NCBI RefSeq assembly: GCF_006539945.1
Contig: NZ_BJNZ01000015.1
Span: 39,864-103,863, forward strand
DNA length: 64,000 nt
Direction: 5' to 3'
Source of the DNA: Cellulosimicrobium cellulans
GTDB lineage: Bacteria > Actinomycetota > Actinomycetes > Actinomycetales > Cellulomonadaceae
Under the pieces are notes generated by a model. The model saw nothing but the letters and a program-made list of their open reading frames with translations. It was not told the DNA's origin and searched no databases. Positions within the stretch are counted from its first letter, which is position 1; each line of letters begins with the position of its first letter. Below, piece by piece: positions 26,739 to 34,094 of this stretch. The position numbers and the translations under genes are program-made.

Positions 26739-27044
26739 ATGTCCTCCCCGTCACCGCCACCGCCTTGCGTCGCCCTGCCGTTCGGCATCACCCTCGCGCG
26801 GGCCCGCGTCCTCGCCGCCCGCGACGACGCCGCGCGGGCCGGCGCCGCCCTCGTCGCGCCCGACCTGCCGTGGGCCGGGCACGCGCGGCAGACGTACGAC
26901 GACGCCGCGTCCGAGCGTCGGAGCGGGCTGCTGCGGCTCGACATGCTCCTGGACAGCTGCCTCGTGCGCCTCGACGCGCTCACGACGCAGGCCGAGGCGG
27001 ACCTCGCGCGGATCGAGGCCGAGGCCGCGGTGGGAGCGTCGTGA
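26739..27044 (+). CDS. Small WXG-like protein
   Basis: This 101-residue, mostly helical protein has W45-A-G47 (L-P-W-A-G-H-A-R-Q-T-Y-D-D-A-A-S) between two Ala-rich helices, the layout of WXG100 (EsxA/EsxB) proteins, although it is not a strong match. The ATG at 26739 is preferred to an upstream in-frame start. The stop overlaps the GTG of the next gene (GTGA), so the two are translationally coupled. A role as secretion partner or chaperone for the downstream hydrolase is inferred from that pairing. Confidence 0.65.
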   Translation: MSSPSPPPPCVALPFGITLARARVLAARDDAARAGAALVAPDLPWAGHARQTYDDAASERRSGLLRLDMLLDSCLVRLDALTTQAEADLARIEAEAAVGAS

Positions 27045-28720
27045 GCGGTGCGGCGCCGGGACCCGCGGTCGTCGTCCGCGGCGGCACGGAACCGACCGTG
27101 GTCGAGACGGCGGCGGTCGTCGCGCAGGCGGTGGCGCTGGGCGCGCGGGCGGACCTCGTCGCCGGGAGCCTCGCGGCGCTCCGGGACGCGCGAGAGTCGG
27201 TGGAGGTCGTGACCGCCAGCCCCACCTCGTTCGGGGGCCGCCTCGCGGGTCCCGCCCCGCTCCGGGCCACCACGGGCTGGGACGTCCACGCCACGCCGTT
27301 CTGGTCCGCCGATGTGCGCGCCGCGCGCGCCGCCGCGCTCGAGGCGTTCGACCTCGCGATCGGCGTCGCCGACGAGCAGGAGCGGGGCCTGCGGGACCTC
27401 GCGGAGCGCGTGCACCAGGCGGTGCGGGTGTACGACGACGCGGACGCCGCCACGGCCGCCTTGTGGCAGGACGCCGCGCTCCTGGTCGCCGGGGGCCTGA
27501 ACCCGGTCGGGGCGGCGGCTGCCGGGATCGCCGGCCTCCTGGCCATGGGGACGGTCGGGGCCTGGGTCTCGCTGAAGCAGGGTCGACCTTCCCTGTACCC
27601 GTTCATCACCTCGGGGCAGTCCCTGCACCCCGCCACGATCCGCGCGCTGAGCCGTGCGGTCGGCGTGCTCGACGTGGACCGCCCGTGGTACCAGATGCCT
27701 ACGGTGGGCAACGGGGCGTCGGTGCTGCGCGGGCTGCTGCAGCCCCTGCGCGACCGGTTCCTGCGCGACCCCGAGGTCCGTCTCGTCGACCCGTCCTCCG
27801 ACCTGCCGACCCCCACGGACGTGCGTTCCGCGCTCGGTGCCGTGGAAGCGCTGGAGAAGGACTCGACGCTCAGCATCCAGAGGATCGTCAAGGACGACGG
27901 CACGCTCACGTGGGTCGTCGCGATCCCCGGTACGCAGCTCCTCAACCCCGGGTCCGTCTTCAACATGACGTCCAACTACCAGCTCATGGACGACGACCCG
28001 GCGGTGCGGGCGCAGGCCGACAGCGCGCGTGCCGTGCTGGAGGCGATGCGGCAGGCCGGGATCGCGCCGGACGACGACGTCGTGCTCGTGGGGCACAGCC
28101 AGGGCGGCATCATCGCGTCGACGGTCGCGGCGGCGACGGTCGGCACGTACACCGTGCGGCACGTCGTGACGGCGGGCTCGCCCGTCGCCGGCCACGCCCT
28201 CCCGCCGGGGGTCAAGGGCACGCACATCGAGACCCAGGGGGAGGGGATCTCCGACACCGACGGTGCGGAGAACCGTGCGACGGCGGACCAGGTCACGGTC
28301 ACGGGGGCCTTCATGGCGCCGGGCGGCGGGCCGACGAGCGAGTGGCCGCACAGCGTGCGCCACCACCAGGAGACGCTCGACGCCGCCGTCGAGGTGGGTG
28401 ACCGCGGGCTCGAGGAGCACCTGGACGACGTCGAACGGTGGCTCGACGGGGAGGCCGACGAGCCGCTCGTCTACGAGGCGCGCCTGGTGCCCGACCCGGA
28501 CACGACGTTCTGCATCGGGGACGTGGCGGTCCCGCGGTCGCTCACGCCCCCGTGGGCACCGGGCACGCCGTTCCCGGGTGCGCCCGGGGTGCCGTTCCCC
28601 GGGGTGCCGACACCGGGGGCGCCCGGGGTGCCGGGCATCCCGTCCACGGGGACTCAGGGGGCCGGTGATCTCACCGCACCGGGCCCGGACGGCGGGGGAG
28701 GCGAGGACGACGCGCGGTAG
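27041..28720 (+). CDS. Alpha/beta-hydrolase, candidate type VII secretion substrate
   Basis: This 559-residue protein has an N-terminal helical region (about residues 90-150) including V-R-V-Y-D-D-A-D-A-A-T-A-A-L-W, resembling the Y-x-x-x-D/E-type segments of type VII substrates. A hydrophobic stretch (about 152-175) is followed by an alpha/beta-hydrolase domain with the nucleophile elbow G-H-S-Q-G-G (Ser353). The C-terminal tail is Pro/Gly-rich repeats (P-G-A-P-G-V-P-F-P-G-V-P). It has no signal peptide and is coupled by GTGA to the small WXG-like gene. A secreted lipase or esterase is plausible, but substrate and export are unproven. Confidence 0.72.
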   Translation: MSGAAPGPAVVVRGGTEPTVVETAAVVAQAVALGARADLVAGSLAALRDARESVEVVTASPTSFGGRLAGPAPLRATTGWDVHATPFWSADVRAARAAALEAFDLAIGVADEQERGLRDLAERVHQAVRVYDDADAATAALWQDAALLVAGGLNPVGAAAAGIAGLLAMGTVGAWVSLKQGRPSLYPFITSGQSLHPATIRALSRAVGVLDVDRPWYQMPTVGNGASVLRGLLQPLRDRFLRDPEVRLVDPSSDLPTPTDVRSALGAVEALEKDSTLSIQRIVKDDGTLTWVVAIPGTQLLNPGSVFNMTSNYQLMDDDPAVRAQADSARAVLEAMRQAGIAPDDDVVLVGHSQGGIIASTVAAATVGTYTVRHVVTAGSPVAGHALPPGVKGTHIETQGEGISDTDGAENRATADQVTVTGAFMAPGGGPTSEWPHSVRHHQETLDAAVEVGDRGLEEHLDDVERWLDGEADEPLVYEARLVPDPDTTFCIGDVAVPRSLTPPWAPGTPFPGAPGVPFPGVPTPGAPGVPGIPSTGTQGAGDLTAPGPDGGGGEDDAR

Positions 28721-28729
28721 CGACGCCCG

Positions 28730-29119
28730 TCAGCGGTCCTGAGCCTTGGGCACGACGGCCGAGACGGCGAAGTTGATGAGCCCGATGATCAGCGCCGCGA
28801 GCAGGGCCCACCAGAACCCGCCCACGATGCGGATCCCCCAGTCCGTCTGCTCGGTGATCCACGCGGTGAGCATGAGCATGAGCGCGTTGACGACCAGGGA
28901 GAACAGCCCCAGCGTGAGGATGTAGAGCGGGATGGACAGGATCTGCACGATCGGCTTGATGACGGCGTTCACCAGCGAGTAGAGCAGCGCCACCACGAGG
29001 ATGATGACGACCTGCCCGCCGGCGGTGTCGGAGCCGACGATCTGGAAGTGCTCGTCGATGAACAGGCTCGTGAGCCAGATCGCGAGGCCGGTGACGAGGA
29101 CGCGGACGACGAAGCTCAT
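28730..29119 (-). CDS. Four-TM holin-like family membrane protein (PF04020 type)
   Basis: This 129-residue protein has four hydrophobic segments and the motif N-A-V-I-K-P-I-V-Q-I-L-S-I-P-L-Y-I-L-T-L-G-L, typical of the family annotated as mycobacterial four-TM phage holin. Despite the name, members are widespread chromosomal proteins with no shown lytic role. No phage genes are nearby, so this is not evidence of a prophage. It is convergent with the hydrolase gene (9 bp apart) and divergent from hisC. Confidence 0.85.
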   Translation of the reverse strand: MSFVVRVLVTGLAIWLTSLFIDEHFQIVGSDTAGGQVVIILVVALLYSLVNAVIKPIVQILSIPLYILTLGLFSLVVNALMLMLTAWITEQTDWGIRIVGGFWWALLAALIIGLINFAVSAVVPKAQDR

Positions 29120-29209
29120 GGCGCCATCCTGTCATCCGGGCCGCGCGGGGGCACGGCACCGAGCCGCGCGCCGTCGGGGTGGGTCGAGCAGGTGGCATGA
29201 TCGAGGACC

Positions 29210-30289
29210 GTGGCCCACGAACCCCGCGTCCCCCTGCGTCCCGCCGTCGCCGCGCTGCCGGCCTACGTCCCCGGGGCCCGCGTCGCCCCGGGCGCCGCGG
29301 CGTTCAAGCTCTCCTCCAACGAGAACCCGTACCCGCCGCTGCCGTCGGTCGTCGCGGCGATCGCCGACGCCGCGGCGGACGTCAACCGCTACCCGGACAT
29401 GTACGCGACGCAGCTCACCGAGGCGCTCGCGGCAGACCTCGGTGTCGGTGCCGACCAGGTCGTCGTGGGGAACGGCTCGGTCGCGGTGCTCGCGCACGTG
29501 CTCCAGACGGTCGTCGAGCCGGGCGACGAGGTGGTGTACCCGTGGCGGTCGTTCGAGGCGTACCCGATCGCGGTCGCCGTCGCGGGCGGGACGTCGGTCC
29601 AGGTGCCGCTGCGGACCGGGGCCGACGTCGGCAGTCTCGACCTGCCGGCCATGGCCGCGGCGATCACGGAGCGCACGCGCGTCGTGATGGTCTGCACGCC
29701 CAACAACCCGACCGGTCCTGTCGTGCACCGCGAGGAGCTCGAGACGTTCCTCGCGGCCGTGCCGTCGGACGTGCTCGTCGTGCTCGACGAGGCGTACCTC
29801 GAGTTCGTGCGCGACCCCGAGGCCCCCGACGGCCTCGCCGTGCACGCGCAGCACCCGAACGTCGTGCTGCTCCGCACGTTCTCCAAGGCGTACGGCCTCG
29901 CCGGGCTGCGCGTGGGCTACGCCGTCGCGCGTCCGCGGCTCGCGGCGGGGATCCGCGCGGTGTCGACGCCGTTCGGCGTCTCCCACGTCGCGCAGCGCGC
30001 GGCCATCGCGTCGCTCGCCGCGCGCGACGAGCTGCTCCAGCGGGTCGAGCATCTCGTCGCCGACCGCGCGCGCCTCGTCGAGGGCCTGCGCGACCAGGGC
30101 TGGGTGCTGCCGGAGTCGCAGGCGAACTTCGTGTGGTTCGACCTGGGCGAGCGCACCATGCAGCGGGCGGAGGAGGCCCGCGCCGCCGGCGCGATCGTGC
30201 GCCCGTTCGCGGGCGAGGGCCTGCGCGTGAGCGTCGGCGAGCCCGAGGCGACGGACCTCTTCCTCCGCGTGAGCGCCACCTGGCGGTAG
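29210..30289 (+). CDS. hisC: Histidinol-phosphate/aromatic aminotransferase
   Basis: This 359-residue fold-type I PLP aminotransferase has L-S-S-N-E-N-P-Y near the N-terminus, T-P-N-N-P-T-G, D-E-A-Y-L-E-F and the Schiff-base Lys226 in R-T-F-S-K-A-Y-G-L-A-G-L-R-V-G-Y. It is in the HisC family, which in actinobacteria includes phenylalanine aminotransferases (Pat). It is not beside other his genes here, so the aromatic role is a real alternative. The start is a GTG at 29210. Confidence 0.88.
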   Translation: MAHEPRVPLRPAVAALPAYVPGARVAPGAAAFKLSSNENPYPPLPSVVAAIADAAADVNRYPDMYATQLTEALAADLGVGADQVVVGNGSVAVLAHVLQTVVEPGDEVVYPWRSFEAYPIAVAVAGGTSVQVPLRTGADVGSLDLPAMAAAITERTRVVMVCTPNNPTGPVVHREELETFLAAVPSDVLVVLDEAYLEFVRDPEAPDGLAVHAQHPNVVLLRTFSKAYGLAGLRVGYAVARPRLAAGIRAVSTPFGVSHVAQRAAIASLAARDELLQRVEHLVADRARLVEGLRDQGWVLPESQANFVWFDLGERTMQRAEEARAAGAIVRPFAGEGLRVSVGEPEATDLFLRVSATWR

Positions 30290-30375
30290 GTCCACCGGCC
30301 GCCGCCGGTCCCTCGTCTCGTCATCCACCGCGCGTCCGCGATGCGGACGGCCCGGGACGGCCCCAGGCGTCGGTC

Positions 30376-30391
30376 GCTACTTTTCAGTAGC
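30376..30391. promoter_or_regulatory. Dyad in the bacteriocin promoter region
   Basis: Perfect dyad GCTACT-TTTC-AGTAGC, 24-39 bp before the bacteriocin ATG, in an unusually AT-rich patch. It could be an operator or a 5'-leader hairpin; no partner is known. Confidence 0.4.
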
Positions 30392-30414
30392 AATCATGTT
30401 CCGAAGGGGGAAAT

Positions 30415-30705
30415 ATGACGTTCAGACGAGTGCTCACGACGGCGATGGTCGCGGGGATGGTCGCACTGACGCCCGCGGTGGCGTTCGCGGGGTCGAAGGT
30501 GGTGGGAGGCGGGGTCTGGAACTACGGGACCAGCGGCGGCATCGTCTACTCGCACTACCACCACAACACGGCGTGCCACGGGGCGTCGGTGGACAACGGG
30601 AAGCTCTACCGCGTCACCAACATCCGGGGTGGTGTCTGGGCGAAGGTGGGCGCGACGGACTGGCCGATGCACGTCGACCACGCCTACTGGCACCAGTGCG
30701 GCTAG
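30415..30705 (+). CDS. Lactococcin 972-family bacteriocin precursor
   Basis: This 96-residue precursor has a Sec signal peptide (cleavage predicted after A-F-A, residue 25), giving a 71-residue peptide. The mature part has the family pattern G-G-G-V-W-N-Y-G, Y-S-H-Y-H-H and G-G-V-W-A-K-V, closely matching lactococcin 972, which binds lipid II and blocks septum formation. Unlike that peptide as I recall it, this one has two cysteines (Cys54, Cys95), which could form a disulfide. AAGGGGG lies 5-11 bases before the ATG. The next two genes are the family's usual membrane and ABC partners. Confidence 0.88.
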   Translation: MTFRRVLTTAMVAGMVALTPAVAFAGSKVVGGGVWNYGTSGGIVYSHYHHNTACHGASVDNGKLYRVTNIRGGVWAKVGATDWPMHVDHAYWHQCG

Positions 30706-30713
30706 CACGGTGA

Positions 30714-30745
30714 GGGAGGGGCGGCGACCTGTCGCCGCCCCTCCT
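30714..30745 (+). terminator. Attenuator hairpin after the bacteriocin gene
   Basis: Very stable hairpin with a perfect 14-bp stem (GAGGGGCGGCGAC core at 30716-30728 pairing with 30731-30743, 2-nt loop), 10 bases after the stop codon and 23 before the next start. It would allow high bacteriocin expression with reduced readthrough into the immunity/transport genes. No U-run. Confidence 0.65.
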
Positions 30746-30767
30746 CCTTGCCATGCGTGGAGCGAGC

Positions 30768-32813
30768 ATGCTGAACCGCAGCCTCAGACGTGCCTACGGC
30801 CTCGCGGTCGCAGTCACCGTCTTCCTCACCTTCTTCACCCTCCAGGCCTACAGCGAGTTCGCGGTGCAAGGTCCGGCTTCGCAGCTGCGCGTCGGCTCCC
30901 TGGGCCCGACCGCGTCCAGCGCCGAGGTGTACGACGCGATGACGACGTTCGCGCAGGAGCGCGACTGCACCGTCGCGCGCGTGTCCTTCGACCTCACGGA
31001 CCCGTCGGTACGGCACCTGCACGTCCTCGGAGACCGCCTGTCCGAGCCGGGGAGCCGGTGGGTCACGAGCGGGTACGCCGACTTCAGCCGTGGCGTGACG
31101 ACCCGCGTGCATCCCGGGAGCGAGCTCGGGACGGCCAGCCCGGTCGGCTCGTTCGTGCTCACGTGCGGGCTGGAGGACGCCACGACGCTCGCGTCCACGC
31201 TCCAGCAGCAGGGCGTGTCGGTCGTCGCCGACTCCTACCCGACCCTCCGGGAGTGGAACCGCTACCTGGGCGGGACGCCGCTCCTGGCGAGCTACGTGAT
31301 CGCGGTGGTCGCCACGTCGCTCCTCGCGGGCTGCGGTGCGCTGCTCGGCTCGCGTGCCTATGCGGTCCAGCGCCTCCAGGGCGCACCCTTCGCGCAGATC
31401 CTGCGTCGAGACCTCGTGCCCGTCGCGCGCCGCCTGGTCGTCCACCTCGTCGTCGCGGCCGCCGTCTGCGCCGTCATCCTCGGCGTCTACAACCGCTTCG
31501 CGCAGTGGACGACCTTCCTCGGCCTCGCCCTGATCGTGCTCGGCGTCCTCCTGGCCGTGACCGTGCTCTCGCACACCGTGTGCGCGGCCGCCACGCTCCG
31601 CATCCCGCTCGCCGCCGCCGTCAAGGGCGAGGCGGTGGGCGGCTGGGTCGTCCCGGTGGCGTTCTCGGTCCGCTTCGTGGCCGCGGCGGTCCTCGTGGTG
31701 TCGATCTTCTCGGCGCTCGGCGCGGGTCAGCTCATCGTCGCGCAGCAGGCGGCGCGCGACGCGTGGCAGAGCGCCGGCGGCGCCGTCTACCTGGGCCTCG
31801 GTGGGGGCGACAAGGCGCGCGCGGCGGAGCACGCGCAGGCGCTGGGCGACCTCGTGGCGGCAGCGGAGGACGAGGGCAAGGCCGTCGTCGCGTTCAGCCA
31901 GCCGGTCGCCGCGTTCGGAGCAGTCACGGTGGTGGCCGAGGAGCAGCCCGTCCTCGTCGTGAACCGCACCTACCTGCGTGAGCAGGAGGTCGTCGGCGCC
32001 GACGGCGAGCGGCTGGTGCCCGGCGACGACACCTGCCTCGAGCTCCACCTCCCGGGCTCGCTCGAGCCCGCGCAGCAGGCCGACGTCGCGGCCGCCGTCG
32101 ACTCGTGGGCCGAGTTCTTCGGAGCGACCTGCCCCGTCGAGGAGGGCATCGCGCTGCCCCACGGCACCGTCCTGTTCGACTACGGGAACGCGGCCGACCC
32201 GAGTGCGCCCCCGCTCGTCGAGGACCCGGTCCTCCTCGTCGTGGACCACGGCTCGGGAACGATCAGCGCCGACGCGTACGACGCGTACGCGTCGACGGGG
32301 GGAGTGGTCTTCCTCGATCCCGCGTACGCGCTCGAGAAGGCCTCTGACGCGGGGGTGCGCGACTACATCCTTTCCACGACGCCGGTCGCCCAGGCGGCGG
32401 CCGTCGAGTACCGGGACCTCGTCCGGGCCCTGCGCCTCGGGCTCACCAACATCGCCGCGTGCGCGGGGGTGGTGCTCCTGACCGGCGTCGTCGTCGCGAG
32501 CGCCTGGACGAGGAGGAACGCCCAGGCGATCTTCGCGAGGTACATCTCCGGGTGGTCGTTCTGGTCGAGGTTCCGCACGACGCTCGTGGTCGAGATCGTC
32601 TCGGCGGCGGCCCTGGTGGTGTACGTGGCGTGGAACCCGCCGCGGACGCCGCCGACCGTGGGCGCCTTCGTGCCGGGCAGCGAGCCGCCGCTCCTGGGCG
32701 GCTGGGAGCCGGTCGCGGTGGCGGCGGTGTGCCTCGTGTCCGCGACGTTCCTGGTGGGCGCCCTCGCCGCGGCTCAGCGACGCCTGCTGCGCACGCGGTC
32801 CAGTGATTCGTGA
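30768..32813 (+). CDS. DUF1430-type bacteriocin-associated integral membrane protein
   Basis: This 681-residue protein has the layout of the putative immunity/permease proteins linked to lactococcin 972: one N-terminal helix, an extracytoplasmic domain (about 30-165), a cluster of three or four helices (about 165-330), a second external domain (about 330-545) and three or four C-terminal helices. The extracytoplasmic cysteines (in E-R-D-C-T-V and L-T-C-G-L) may pair. The ATG at 30768 is preferred because GGAG lies 5 bases upstream; an in-frame ATG at 30753 is possible. Together with the ABC ATPase it probably forms an exporter or immunity pump. Confidence 0.82.
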   Translation: MLNRSLRRAYGLAVAVTVFLTFFTLQAYSEFAVQGPASQLRVGSLGPTASSAEVYDAMTTFAQERDCTVARVSFDLTDPSVRHLHVLGDRLSEPGSRWVTSGYADFSRGVTTRVHPGSELGTASPVGSFVLTCGLEDATTLASTLQQQGVSVVADSYPTLREWNRYLGGTPLLASYVIAVVATSLLAGCGALLGSRAYAVQRLQGAPFAQILRRDLVPVARRLVVHLVVAAAVCAVILGVYNRFAQWTTFLGLALIVLGVLLAVTVLSHTVCAAATLRIPLAAAVKGEAVGGWVVPVAFSVRFVAAAVLVVSIFSALGAGQLIVAQQAARDAWQSAGGAVYLGLGGGDKARAAEHAQALGDLVAAAEDEGKAVVAFSQPVAAFGAVTVVAEEQPVLVVNRTYLREQEVVGADGERLVPGDDTCLELHLPGSLEPAQQADVAAAVDSWAEFFGATCPVEEGIALPHGTVLFDYGNAADPSAPPLVEDPVLLVVDHGSGTISADAYDAYASTGGVVFLDPAYALEKASDAGVRDYILSTTPVAQAAAVEYRDLVRALRLGLTNIAACAGVVLLTGVVVASAWTRRNAQAIFARYISGWSFWSRFRTTLVVEIVSAAALVVYVAWNPPRTPPTVGAFVPGSEPPLLGGWEPVAVAAVCLVSATFLVGALAAAQRRLLRTRSSDS

Positions 32814-32829
32814 CCGAAGGAGCATGACG

Positions 32830-33519
32830 ATGATCGAGGTTGTGGGTGCCGGCAAGTCGTACGGCGCGCGGACGATCTGGTCGCGCCTCACGCTGAGCGT
32901 GGAGTCCGGCTCGATGGTGGGGCTGGTGGGATCGAGCGGCTCGGGCAAGACGACCCTGCTCAACTGCCTGGGGCTCCTGGACCGGCTCGACGTCGGGACG
33001 ATCACCGTGGACGGGCGCGACGTCACCGCCCTGGGCGCCCGTGACCGGCGGCTCTTCCGTCGCGACCAGCTCGGGTACCTGTTCCAGAACTACGCGCTCA
33101 TCGACAACGAGACCGTCGCGGCGAACCTCGACGTGGCGTTCCCGGGCAGGGGGGCTCGGCGGTCCGAGCGGGCCGCGCTGCGGGGGGAGGCGCTGGACCG
33201 GGTCGGGCTGGGCGGCTCCGGGGCCTCGATGGTCTACGAGCTCTCCGGTGGCGAGCAGCAGCGGGTGGCCGTGGCACGCCTGCTCATCAAGCGGCCGCGC
33301 GTCGTGCTCGCGGACGAGCCGACCGGGGCTCTCGACGAGACGAACGCGGACGCGATCGTCGCCCTGCTGCGGGGGTTCGCGGACGACGGGTGCACGGTGG
33401 TCGTCGCGACGCACAACCCGCGGGTCGAGGGTGCGTGCGACGCCGTGCTGGAGCTCGGGGCCTCGACGCAGAACGTGGCGCGCGCTTTTCTGGGGTCGAA
33501 GGGCGACGTCGCGTCGTAG
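32830..33519 (+). CDS. ABC transporter ATP-binding protein (lactococcin 972 export/immunity type)
   Basis: This 229-residue ATPase is complete: Walker A G-S-S-G-S-G-K-T-T (34-42), Q-loop L-F-Q-N-Y, signature L-S-G-G-E-Q-Q-R (138-145), Walker B V-V-L-A-D-E-P and D-loop G-A-L-D. It is a LolD/MacB-like subunit that pairs with the membrane protein 16 bp upstream. Of two adjacent ATG codons, 32830 is chosen because AAGGAG lies 7 bases before it. It closes the three-gene bacteriocin locus. Confidence 0.92.
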   Translation: MIEVVGAGKSYGARTIWSRLTLSVESGSMVGLVGSSGSGKTTLLNCLGLLDRLDVGTITVDGRDVTALGARDRRLFRRDQLGYLFQNYALIDNETVAANLDVAFPGRGARRSERAALRGEALDRVGLGGSGASMVYELSGGEQQRVAVARLLIKRPRVVLADEPTGALDETNADAIVALLRGFADDGCTVVVATHNPRVEGACDAVLELGASTQNVARAFLGSKGDVAS

Positions 33520-33605
33520 TGCGTCTCTCCGGGCGTCGCTCGGCGCAACCGCCTGCCGCGGCGGCGCGGTTGCCGGGTCGGGGCGGCGCGAGAAGACTCG
33601 CGACC

Positions 33606-33872
33606 ATGGACAACGTCGAGTACGACCAGTTCGTCGACGACTACGGCTGGCTCTTCGGGGGCGCGGCCGTCGTCGTCTACGTCGCGGTGGCGGTGATCTT
33701 CTTCATCGCCTACATCCGGATCATCCAGAAGGCCGGCTACTCGGGCTGGTGGATCCTCGTCGGCCTCGTGCCGATCCTCAACGTCGTCATGTTCCTCGTG
33801 TTCGCGTTCTCGCGCTGGCCCGTGCTGCGCGAGCGCGACGCGCTGCGCGCGGGCGGCGCATACCCGCGGTAG
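33606..33872 (+). CDS. Small membrane protein (DUF805/DUF5684-like)
   Basis: This 88-residue protein has two hydrophobic segments and the motif I-I-Q-K-A-G-Y-S-G-W-W-I-L-V-G-L-V-P-I-L-N-V, seen in small membrane proteins of the DUF805/DUF5684 type. Function unknown. The ATG at 33606 is the likely start; the open frame runs upstream only as antisense and intergenic sequence. It lies 86 bp after the bacteriocin ABC gene and is probably not part of that system. Confidence 0.65.
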   Translation: MDNVEYDQFVDDYGWLFGGAAVVVYVAVAVIFFIAYIRIIQKAGYSGWWILVGLVPILNVVMFLVFAFSRWPVLRERDALRAGGAYPR

Positions 33873-33970
33873 GGCGGGACCCCGCAGGCGCGGGGGGTCG
33901 TCCGGTGGCGATTGGAGGTTCCCTACAGCCCGCCGCGACGGATGTTGGGCGACATGTCGGCAGCCGAACC

Positions 33971-34012
33971 TACGGTGTCGTAGCCTACGCTTGCGTAGGC
34001 TACGGAGACGTA
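33971..34012. promoter_or_regulatory. Triple TACG-N4-CGTA operator upstream of the 2-oxoacid dehydrogenase operon
   Basis: Three 12-bp palindromes TACG-N4-CGTA at 33971-33982, 33986-33997 and 34001-34012 repeat with an exact 15-bp period (spacers GCC and GGC). The central dyad extends to 11-bp arms (33980-34003). They lie 83-124 bp before the E1-alpha start, in otherwise non-coding DNA. The regulator is unknown. Confidence 0.75.
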
Positions 34013-34094
34013 GGTTCCGACGGCGCCCCGACCGGGCGCCTCCTGCCCCCGAGCGGGCCGGCCGCACGGTCGGGCCGCACCGAAGGAGAGTCGC

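Noticed and set aside
28730..29119. Prophage remnant suggested by a holin-family name
   Set aside because: The family is common in actinobacterial chromosomes and no other phage gene is present.
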